5,232 nucleotides of DNA from an uncultured Brevinema sp. (GTDB lineage: Bacteria > Spirochaetota > Brevinematia > Brevinematales > Brevinemataceae). The DNA lies in assembly GCA_947040475.1 (NCBI GenBank), contig CAMRBT010000108.1, positions 1 to 5,232 on the forward strand. Direction: 5' to 3'. Of the stretch, positions 1-5,232 are shown one piece after another; the first letter of the stretch is position 1; each line of letters begins with the position of its first letter. The position numbers and the translations under genes are program-made. The notes under the pieces are model-generated. The model searched no databases, had not been told where the DNA came from, and worked only from the letters and a program-made list of their open reading frames with translations.

Positions 1-351
1 ATACAAAAAATGACAGAAGATTTTCATATTTCTCTTACAAATCTTCAAATACAAATAGGGCCTCATATCTGTAAGTCTTGCTATGAAGTAGGAGCTGATA
101 TTCTAAAAGAATTTAATATTTCTTGTCCTACAGAAAAAGGATACCTACCTATGGAAGATATCCTTATAAATGATTTATTAGAGCTGGGCATTCCTAGTCA
201 AAATATACGCCCCAGTAATTATTGTACTCATTGTTCCTTAGATAGTAATGGGACAAAAAAGTTTTATTCTTATAGAAATAATGGAGAGATGGAAAGAATC
301 TTATCCTTTATAGGAATAAAAAAACGGGATTATCCGTTAAAGAGCTCATAA
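1..351 (+). CDS. pgeF: PgeF/YfiH-family protein (multicopper polyphenol oxidoreductase/laccase fold), C-terminal part only
   Basis: This is the 3' end of a gene entering from the left edge. The frame is open from base 1 (Ile-Gln-Lys before the first Met at 10), and homology starts mid-protein, so the ATG at 10 is unlikely to be the true start; it also has no Shine-Dalgarno. The visible part carries the family's C-terminal signatures: IGPHICKSCYEVG near the start (compare IGPxIGPCCYEVG), a helical stretch with LLELGIPSQNI, then CTHC and FYSYRNNG (compare CTYC and FFSYRRDG), ending in LSFIGIK. The family's zinc/copper ligands, a histidine, a cysteine and a second histidine (as in AHAGWRG), lie upstream and outside the window. 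Members have been reported as purine-nucleoside-active enzymes and as peptidoglycan editing factors; which applies here cannot be told. It converges on the leftward acetyltransferase gene across 138 nt. Confidence 0.88.
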   Translation: MQKMTEDFHISLTNLQIQIGPHICKSCYEVGADILKEFNISCPTEKGYLPMEDILINDLLELGIPSQNIRPSNYCTHCSLDSNGTKKFYSYRNNGEMERILSFIGIKKRDYPLKSS

Positions 352-489
352 AAATTTGTTAATTTATGAAAACACAGTATGTTAAGCGAATAATATCTAT
401 CAATATAAAATTGGTATAAATTTATTGTTAAATCCTGCACACTGTTTTATGATACAGCCCAATTGTAGATAATTACGTGAAAAATAATA
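352..489. other. convergent intergenic region, no gene seen
   Basis: These 138 nt separate two genes that run towards each other. A 17-codon frame at 366-419 on the plus strand has no ribosome binding site and no recognisable product. No strong GC-rich hairpin with a T-run is visible on either strand, so termination of both transcripts may be Rho-dependent, rely on weak AT-rich hairpins, or be bidirectional. No RNA gene was recognised. Confidence 0.6.
398..416 (+). terminator. weak AT-rich hairpin after pgeF, possible terminator
   Basis: TATCAAT (398-404) can pair with ATTGGTA (410-416) around a 5-nt loop, giving seven pairs including one G-T wobble in the rightward transcript. The following bases are T-rich but broken by A and G, not a clean T-tract. 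On the opposite strand the wobble becomes an A-C mismatch, so it fits termination of pgeF better than termination of the leftward operon. The stem is too AT-rich to be convincing. Confidence 0.2.
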
Positions 490-1446
490 TTATAATTCCC
501 TTCTCAAAGAAATCCCACCATATACTAATTTCATTCCTGCGTCTAATAATATTTTTTGAGTTTCCTTGTCTTGAGAACATACCCAACATTCTGCCATCGC
601 AAAATTGGGTAAACTATGAATCGTGGTTTTGATAAATTCTGGCAAGTATTGTCCTCTCTGTTCGCTTTCATAGAGATCATTTATCGTCCACAAGCTACCT
701 TTAATTTTATAATATTTTTCTCTCGTTTTGTCTCTTTTTATCGTCAAAGATAATGTGGAATTATCTACTTTACGTTTTATCCATTGAATATTGTCTTTGA
801 GAATTTGCTCTATTAATTTTTCAACGAGGAATTTGTGTAATAAATCTTGAGATATCTTTGGCTCATAAAACCAAGGCACAGCTCTTTTTAATAAAATATC
901 TATAGGGAATTCTTGTAAGGGAAGATCACTATTTTTAAAATTTAATTCTTGAGTAATTTCCTGTTTTTCATCCTTGTAGATACGATAAATGTTCCAATTC
1001 AAGACTACGTTAAAACCCATTTTTTGGTATAAAGATAAAGCATTATCATTCCCAAAATCAGTCCCTACTCTTACGATAGCAATCTCTTCTTCCTTTAATT
1101 TTTGAAAACATTTTTTTAATAATTCCGTCCCTATTCCTTGTTTTCTATATTCTTTATCTACTGATAAAAACAAGATAGACGCATAGGAATCACCTGTTTC
1201 AGAAATATAAGCAGTAAGCTCTTTTTCTATAATAAAAGAAATAAATCCCACTACTTTTTTATTAATATAGGCTACTAAGATCTGTATTTTTGGATTGGAA
1301 AATTGAGCTTTTACTAATAAAGGAACCTTAACATCTGTAAGATTCCCAAATTTTTTATCAATTCTGTAGGGAGTTAATTCAAAATTTTCTCCCAGTGCTA
1401 AGATAGCTTCTTCATCCGATTTGTTGGCTCTTTTGATAATAAGCAT
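490..1446 (-). CDS. GNAT-family N-acetyltransferase with a degenerate second GNAT-like half
   Basis: The product has 318 residues and would transfer an acyl group, usually acetyl from acetyl-CoA, to an amine; the substrate is unknown. Residues about 1-160 form a complete GNAT domain: a strand with VGFISFI (66-72), motif A with LSVDKEYRKQGIGTELL (94-110) containing the R/Q-x-x-G-x-G CoA pyrophosphate loop (R101 to G106), and motif B with NDNALSLYQKMGF (133-145). Residues about 170-318 are not needed for one GNAT domain but look like a second, worn copy: strands near 231-255, EQRGQYLPEF (262-271) where a CoA loop would sit but lacking the second glycine, and QKILLDAGMKLVY (297-309) resembling the family's C-terminal GF-containing helix and strand. 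The start ATG overlaps the galU stop by one base (TAATG) with no strong Shine-Dalgarno, which suggests translational coupling. It is the last gene of the leftward cluster. The first domain is clear; the second is inferred. Confidence 0.85.
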   Translation of the reverse strand: MLIIKRANKSDEEAILALGENFELTPYRIDKKFGNLTDVKVPLLVKAQFSNPKIQILVAYINKKVVGFISFIIEKELTAYISETGDSYASILFLSVDKEYRKQGIGTELLKKCFQKLKEEEIAIVRVGTDFGNDNALSLYQKMGFNVVLNWNIYRIYKDEKQEITQELNFKNSDLPLQEFPIDILLKRAVPWFYEPKISQDLLHKFLVEKLIEQILKDNIQWIKRKVDNSTLSLTIKRDKTREKYYKIKGSLWTINDLYESEQRGQYLPEFIKTTIHSLPNFAMAECWVCSQDKETQKILLDAGMKLVYGGISLRREL

Positions 1447-2291
1447 TATTTTCTATTTTCCATGAATTTATTAATAATTTTTCTGCCTTCAGGCGTAGAA
1501 TCAGCATACTCCAAAAAAGTATTTAAATAGGCATTGTGATTGCCTATATCGAGGATATTACCCTCTAGTTTTTTTACCAAGATTTTATCTTGCTTAGCAA
1601 AGCTCATCATCGCACCCATAGGATAAAATTCGCCAGTTTTGTGGTTTTTATAGTCTTTTTCTAATTCTTCCAAAAATTCAGGAGTATAAATAAATCGACC
1701 CACAGATACTAAGTTAGAATCTGTTTCTCCAGCTTTTGGTTTTTCTAAAATACGAGTAATATAAGAAAGATTATTTTTTTCTTTGTACTCTATCACTCCA
1801 TAAGCAGAAGGATTTTCTAATTCTTCTCTAGCACCCAAAACAGAACATTTTGTTTTATTATATACTTCTAATAGTTGCTTAATACCACCGACATCATTCA
1901 AAACAATATCATCGGGAAAAAACGCTGCAAAAGCTTCATCTTTTAGCAAGGCTTTTGCTGTTAATAAAGCATGTCCCGTACCTTTCATCTCTTGTTGACG
2001 AATAAAAGTCACATTAAATTTAGTAGCTCTTTGTATTAATGCTAATTCTTCTGTTTTGTTAGCATTAGATAGTAATGTTTCTAGTTCTGGATCTCTATCA
2101 AAGTAATCTTCAAGAGCTTTTTTTCTTCTACTGGTAAGGATTACTAAATCAGTAATTCCAACTTCTTCACATTCATCCAAAATAAAATCTATTGCTGTTT
2201 TATCAAAAACAGGAAACATCTCTTTTGGCATTGTTTTGGTCATTGGTAAATTTCTTGTTCCGTAGCCAGCTGCAAAAATAAAAGCTTTCAT
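1446..2291 (-). CDS. galU: UTP-glucose-1-phosphate uridylyltransferase (GalU-type)
   Basis: The product, 281 residues, is close to the usual bacterial GalU length and should make UDP-glucose from UTP and glucose-1-phosphate in the cytoplasm, feeding glycolipid, polysaccharide or other envelope glycan synthesis. It is a single nucleotidyltransferase (Rossmann-like) domain. The N-terminal nucleotide-binding signature is AAGYGTRNLPMTKTMPKEM (7-25). Further family marks are SRRKKALEDYFDRDPE (54-69), RQQEMKGTGHALL (98-110) for base and sugar contacts, FPDD (125-128) with the expected metal-binding aspartate, ILEKPK (181-186) with the phosphate-contacting lysine, VGRFIYTPE (197-205) and LDIGNHNAYL (247-256) near the end. 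AGAGG at 2297-2301 lies 5 nt before the ATG and supports this start. It follows prfB by 40 nt and overlaps the acetyltransferase start. Related nucleotidyltransferases acting on other sugars exist, but the PKEM and GTGHA signatures favour GalU. Confidence 0.92.
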   Translation of the reverse strand: MKAFIFAAGYGTRNLPMTKTMPKEMFPVFDKTAIDFILDECEEVGITDLVILTSRRKKALEDYFDRDPELETLLSNANKTEELALIQRATKFNVTFIRQQEMKGTGHALLTAKALLKDEAFAAFFPDDIVLNDVGGIKQLLEVYNKTKCSVLGAREELENPSAYGVIEYKEKNNLSYITRILEKPKAGETDSNLVSVGRFIYTPEFLEELEKDYKNHKTGEFYPMGAMMSFAKQDKILVKKLEGNILDIGNHNAYLNTFLEYADSTPEGRKIINKFMENRK

Positions 2292-2296
2292 CTCAA

Positions 2297-2301
2297 CCTC
2301 T
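2297..2301 (-). promoter_or_regulatory. ribosome binding site of galU
   Basis: AGAGG is placed 5 nt before the ATG at 2291. It sits in the 40-nt prfB-galU gap, which is otherwise almost pure A/T and shows no convincing promoter with correct -35 and -10 spacing, so galU is probably transcribed from upstream. Confidence 0.65.
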
Positions 2302-2331
2302 TTTGTATTATCTTTATGTATATTATTAATA

Positions 2332-3436
2332 TTATTTTTTTACTGTTTTAAAAGTCTTTAGCCAAGCGATAATAAATTCATCTATGTCCCCATCCATCAC
2401 AGCTTGAGCATTTCCCTTTTCGACATTCGTTCTATGATCTTTAACAATAGTCGATGGCTGAAAAGTATAAGAACGGATCTGATTGCCCCATTCTACAGAT
2501 TTTCTGTCTAATGATTTTTCTTGAGACTCTTGATCTTTTTTTTGTTTTTCTAATTCATATAATTTGGATTGTAACATCTTCATCGCTGTATCTTTGTTGT
2601 TGATTTGAGAGCGTTCACTTTGACAACTCACTGCCAATCCTGTAGGGATATGAGTAATACGAACTGCTGAAGAAACCTTATTCACATGCTGTCCACCAGC
2701 ACCACTAGCTCTAAAAGTATCTATACGAAGATCTTTGTCTTCCATGACAATTTCTATAGTGTTGTCAATTTCTGGAGATACACTAATCCCACAAAATGAT
2801 GTTTGTCTTTTATTTTGAGCATTAAAAGGTGAGAGACGCACCAAGCGATGAATTCCATTTTCGGCGGTAAGATAGCCAAAAGCATATTTGCCTTTGACTA
2901 GTAGCGTAGCATCTCTGATGCCTGCCCCATCTCCTGCCTCTAAGGAAACTATTTCTGTTTCAAATCCTTTTTTTTGTGCCCACCGCTGATACATTCTTAA
3001 GAGCATTTCTGCCCAATCTTGAGATTCTACTCCCCCTGCACCTGGATGAAGATTAAGGTAAGCATTACAATGATCTGTTTCTTCATTCAAGAGAATACAC
3101 ACTTCCAACTCATCTAGTATAGTACATTGTTTTTCGTATTCTTTTGTTAATTGAGCAAGTGACATTTCATCGTTTTCTTCTTCTGACAATGCAACATACT
3201 CTACCAGATCATTAATAGCTTTTTCTAAGGAAAGCCATGGTGCTAAATACTTGTCTAATTGAGAAATCTCTAAATTAAGTTTTGTCATTTGTTGATGATC
3301 ATTCCATACAGAAGGATCTTCTATTTGTTTTTTAAGGGTCTTTAAATGAGCTATATCTTTATCGAGATCAAAGATACCCCCTATCTTGTTGAAACAATTG
3401 TTGTAAGGCTAGCGATTTTTCGTATAGTATTCCCAC
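2332..3436 (-). CDS. prfB: peptide chain release factor 2 (RF2), made by programmed +1 frameshift
   Basis: RF2 ends translation at UAA and UGA. The gene is read in two frames: GTG at 3436 through 22 codons ending in RGYL at CTT (3371-3373), then an in-frame TGA (3368-3370). Skipping one base (3370) enters the second frame at GAT (3369-3367), which runs to TAA at 2332. The joined product has 367 residues (365 in E. coli), and the junction RGYLDLDKDIAHL matches the family (RGYLDYDAKKERL). Numbered on the joined protein, it shows HPGAGGVESQDWAEML near 130-144, the stop-codon-reading SPF at 202-204 and the peptidyl-hydrolysis GGQ at 247-249 within RASGAGGQHVNK. The residue matching E. coli 246 is alanine, as in most bacteria. 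An AGAGG 8 nt before the GTG lies inside the end of the preceding gene, and a TAA two codons before the GTG prevents extension. The ATG at 3288 is internal. Confidence 0.95.
3368..3382 (-). promoter_or_regulatory. prfB autoregulatory +1 frameshift site
   Basis: On the minus strand it reads AGGGGG-TAT-CTT-TGA followed by T. The AGGGGG (3377-3382) is the internal Shine-Dalgarno element, three bases before the slippery CTT, and TGA is codon 23 of the first frame. In the known mechanism, low RF2 lets the ribosome pause at UGA and slip from CUU to UUU, making full-length RF2; high RF2 ends translation early. The 15 bases match the E. coli site exactly as I recall it, but the base after the stop is T, not the usual C. 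Confidence 0.95.
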
Positions 3437-3439
3437 GTA

Positions 3440-3721
3440 TTAAGCCTCTAATTCAATGATTTCTAGTTGTTGAGTGATTTGTAGTAATTCTTGAGATATC
3501 ATTGCTGATTTTCCATCTTTTTGGGAAGAAAATAATCTTCTAAGAAAACGTAAAAATTGCTTTAACTTTAGAGTAATATATTCTATAATGGTTTTTAAAG
3601 AATAAGTTCTTGCCATTATGAATTTTTGTATTAGGTGCGAATGGTAAGATATCGTTTTACCAATTTCAAATAACACCACCATGATTCCTAATAATAATAT
3701 ACATGTTAAAATATCAAACAT
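3440..3721 (-). CDS. small putative membrane protein of unknown function
   Basis: The product has 93 residues and I do not recognise its family. Residues about 4-20 (ILTCILLLGIMVVLFEI) form one hydrophobic segment that could span the membrane. Residues 33-71 are strongly basic (K33, R38, K43, K52, K54, R58, R61, R62, K68, K71), which by the positive-inside rule predicts a cytoplasmic C-terminus. The last 20 residues are Gln/Glu/Leu-rich (ELLQITQQLEIIELEA) and likely helical, perhaps a short coiled coil. It is very likely a real gene: AGGAG at 3728-3732 sits 6 nt before the ATG, it begins 12 nt after gltX ends, and prfB starts 3 nt after its stop. Its frame is the same as the first frame of prfB, the two being separated by TAA-TAC. 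No catalytic motif is seen. Confidence 0.75.
   Translation of the reverse strand: MFDILTCILLLGIMVVLFEIGKTISYHSHLIQKFIMARTYSLKTIIEYITLKLKQFLRFLRRLFSSQKDGKSAMISQELLQITQQLEIIELEA
3445..3449 (-). promoter_or_regulatory. ribosome binding site that sets the prfB GTG start
   Basis: AGAGG lies 8 nt before the GTG at 3436 and is contained in the last codons of the small membrane protein gene. Together with the TAA at 3440-3442 it decides the start, because no ATG occurs in the first reading frame before the frameshift. Confidence 0.7.
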
Positions 3722-3727
3722 CTTTCT

Positions 3728-3732
3728 CTCCT
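3728..3732 (-). promoter_or_regulatory. ribosome binding site of the small membrane protein gene
   Basis: AGGAG is placed 6 nt before the ATG at 3721, in the short gltX gap. It is the best Shine-Dalgarno match in the cluster and the main sequence support that this unrecognised 93-codon gene is translated. Confidence 0.75.
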
Positions 3733-3733
3733 A

Positions 3734-5158
3734 TTATCCTAATAAAGATAATCGCTTTACAGCTCTATCCTTACCTAAAATTGGTAATACCAAAAACATT
3801 TCTGGCCCGTGTGCTTTACCTGTGAGGGCTCCACGTATAGGCATAAACAATTTTTTGCCACCTAAACCTGTTTCTTCTTTTACGATTGTTGTTAGGTCTT
3901 TGTAAACTTCTTTATCGATTACTCTTGTTTCTGCTTCTAATGCTTTTTTGAAAGATGCCACGACTTGTTGAGCTTCTTCTGTAGCTAGTAATTCTTTGAT
4001 TTCTGTGTCTACTATGTAATCTTCAGTAAAGAAATAATCGACATAATCGGTAACTTGTGATAAATGCTCACAATTACCACGCACAACTGCTATAACTGAT
4101 TTGAGATAAGTTTTGTCGCTTAGGTCGTAAGATTTTTCTAATAAATAAGGAGTACAAAGATCTACAATACGATCTAAATCAGTATCGGCAATATAATGCT
4201 TTGAAATCCAATTTAAACGTTTGAAATCAAAAACACTAGGTGATGCAGAAACTCTATTAATATCAAATTGCTCTATCATTGTGCTAATAGGCATGATCTC
4301 TTCAGCTGTAGGGCTAGACCAACCCAATAACACTAAAGCATTACAAAGAGCCTCTGGTAAGTAACCTAAACGACGAAATTCCTCTATGCTAGTAGCTCCA
4401 TGACGTTTGGAAAGTTTTTGTCTATCTTCTCCCAAAACTAGTGCCATATGTCCAAATCTCGGTTCTGGTTCGTTTAGGGCTTTGTAGATCATTTGTTGGC
4501 GGACAGTATTAGAAAGATGTTCATCAGCACGAAGCACATGCGTGATCTTCATCGTGAGATCATCAATCACAACGGCGTAATTATATACAGGGATACCATT
4601 AGCACGAACAATAACAAAATCGCCCACCATTCCCTTAGGGAAAACGACGTCCCCTTTAATCATATCTTTTAGTAGTGTATCTTCTTCGTAGACTTTGAAA
4701 CGAATCACAGGCTCACGCCCTTCTGCTTCGAGAGCTTTTTGTTGTTCTTCCGTCAAGGAACGACAACGCCCACTATAATGAGGAGGACGAGATTCAGCTT
4801 CTGCCAATTCACGCTCTGCTGTCAATTCTTCTGCAGAACAATAACACTTAAAAGCATGCCCTGATTCTAGAAGTTTTTGGGTATAAATAGCATAGGTATC
4901 CCCACGCTCTGTCTGAAGATAAGGACCGTAATCCCCGCCTACTCTAGGACCTTCGTCCCAATCCAATCCTAGCCATTCCATATCATTGAGTAATAAATCT
5001 GTAAATTCTGGTTTTGAGCGTTCTTGATCTGTATCCTCGATACGAATAATAAATTTACCTTGTTGACTACGAGCAAAAAGCCATGCAAAAAAAGCTGAAC
5101 GAACATTCCCAACATGTAGGTGTCCTGTAGGTGATGGGGCAAAACGGGTACGAATCAT
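3734..5158 (-). CDS. gltX: glutamyl-tRNA synthetase
   Basis: The product, 474 residues, is a full-length class I aminoacyl-tRNA synthetase that attaches glutamate to tRNA-Glu in the cytoplasm. The N-terminal catalytic domain shows RFAPSPTGHLHVGNVR (5-20), in which HVGN is the HIGH motif, then RIEDTDQER (39-47), DEGPRVGGDYGPY (68-80), and a zinc-type CYC at 105-107 with Y128 and C132 (YSGRC), matching the C-x-C, Y-x3-C pattern of zinc-binding GluRS. LRADEHLSNTVRQ (209-221) and the KMSKS-type loop KLSKR (248-252) complete the active site. Residues from about 320 on form the helical anticodon-binding part, with GLGGKKLFMPIRGALTG (431-447) near the end. The ATG at 5158 has AGAGG 8 nt upstream. 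In organisms without GlnRS the enzyme can also charge tRNA-Gln; that cannot be judged here. Arginine codons are mostly CGT, unlike the downstream genes. It is first in the operon. Confidence 0.97.
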   Translation of the reverse strand: MIRTRFAPSPTGHLHVGNVRSAFFAWLFARSQQGKFIIRIEDTDQERSKPEFTDLLLNDMEWLGLDWDEGPRVGGDYGPYLQTERGDTYAIYTQKLLESGHAFKCYCSAEELTAERELAEAESRPPHYSGRCRSLTEEQQKALEAEGREPVIRFKVYEEDTLLKDMIKGDVVFPKGMVGDFVIVRANGIPVYNYAVVIDDLTMKITHVLRADEHLSNTVRQQMIYKALNEPEPRFGHMALVLGEDRQKLSKRHGATSIEEFRRLGYLPEALCNALVLLGWSSPTAEEIMPISTMIEQFDINRVSASPSVFDFKRLNWISKHYIADTDLDRIVDLCTPYLLEKSYDLSDKTYLKSVIAVVRGNCEHLSQVTDYVDYFFTEDYIVDTEIKELLATEEAQQVVASFKKALEAETRVIDKEVYKDLTTIVKEETGLGGKKLFMPIRGALTGKAHGPEMFLVLPILGKDRAVKRLSLLG

Positions 5159-5166
5159 AATATTTT

Positions 5167-5171
5167 CCTCT
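5167..5171 (-). promoter_or_regulatory. ribosome binding site of gltX
   Basis: AGAGG followed by an 8-nt A/T spacer leads to the ATG at 5158. This start places the conserved RFAPSPTG motif at the family's usual distance from the N-terminus. Confidence 0.7.
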
Positions 5172-5199
5172 TTATCGATATAATTTTATATATTAGGAT

Positions 5200-5228
5200 A
5201 TTATAACTAATTTTTTAATTTTTTACAA
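5200..5228 (-). promoter_or_regulatory. sigma70-type promoter of the gltX operon
   Basis: Reading leftward, TTGTAA (5223-5228; four of six bases match TTGACA) and a perfect TATAAT (5200-5205) are separated by exactly 17 nt. The spacer is nearly all A/T. Transcription would start near 5193, leaving a leader of about 35 nt before gltX, too short for a T-box or other large leader element. No operator-like inverted repeat is evident in the visible part. The region continues past the window edge. Confidence 0.75.
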
Positions 5229-5232
5229 GTAT

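Noticed and set aside
323..338. AACGG / CCGTT 5-bp hairpin near the end of pgeF.
   Set aside because: It lies inside the coding sequence, has a short stem and is not followed by a T-run.
10..351. A complete 113-residue gene starting at ATG 10.
   Set aside because: The frame is open to the window edge and the matching region is the C-terminal part of a roughly 240-residue family; no ribosome binding site is seen.
346..369. Inverted repeat TCATAAA / TTTATGA with a 10-nt loop.
   Set aside because: Only one G-C pair, a long loop and no T-run on either side; not reliable as a terminator.
366..419. A 17-codon frame in the convergent gap.
   Set aside because: No Shine-Dalgarno, no recognisable product, and frames of this length are expected by chance.
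2292..2340. Possible promoter upstream of galU (TATACA-like box in AT-rich sequence).
   Set aside because: No recognisable -35 box at suitable spacing; AT-rich sequence produces such boxes by chance.
2332..3288. prfB starting at the ATG at 3288 as a 318-residue protein.
   Set aside because: RF2 homology continues upstream through PSVWND and RGYL, the frameshift site is present, and no Shine-Dalgarno precedes this ATG.
3681..3905. A 74-codon open frame on the plus strand.
   Set aside because: It lies opposite the gltX 3' end and the start of the small membrane protein gene, has no ribosome binding site and shows no recognisable protein features; it is a shadow of gltX.

Overview
The window is AT-rich bacterial DNA with tightly packed genes. 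It holds the 3' end of one rightward gene (pgeF/yfiH family, 1-351) converging on a five-gene leftward cluster that fills 490-5158. In transcription order the cluster is gltX (glutamyl-tRNA synthetase), a 93-residue putative membrane protein, prfB (release factor 2), a galU-type UTP-glucose-1-phosphate uridylyltransferase, and a GNAT acetyltransferase. All six genes stop with TAA. No mobile element, CRISPR array, tRNA or rRNA gene was seen.

The organism cannot be fixed from this window. Low GC, AGA-rich arginine codons in most genes and the style of the GalU protein (SRRKKALEDYFDRD and RQQEMKGTGHALL, as I recall from Treponema and Borrelia GalU) suggest a low-GC spirochaete or relative. GltX looks less spirochaete-like and has different codon use, so the assignment is tentative.

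The leftward cluster looks like one operon. A well-formed sigma70-type promoter (TTGTAA, 17 nt, TATAAT) lies just upstream of gltX, and the gene gaps are 12, 3 and 40 nt plus a 1-nt overlap (TAATG) between galU and the acetyltransferase. The first and third genes serve translation (charging tRNA-Glu, ending translation at UAA/UGA). The fourth makes UDP-glucose for envelope glycans. The last is an acetyltransferase of unknown substrate.

The most informative element is in prfB. The plain open frame begins at 3288, but the real gene begins at a GTG at 3436 and needs a programmed +1 ribosomal frameshift at a CTT-TGA site (3368-3373) behind an internal AGGGGG Shine-Dalgarno element. This gives a 367-residue RF2. 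The stop is followed by T rather than the usual C. Other points of interest are the uncharacterised small membrane protein, the tandem, apparently half-degenerate GNAT protein, and the distinct codon use of gltX. I found no wholly new system.
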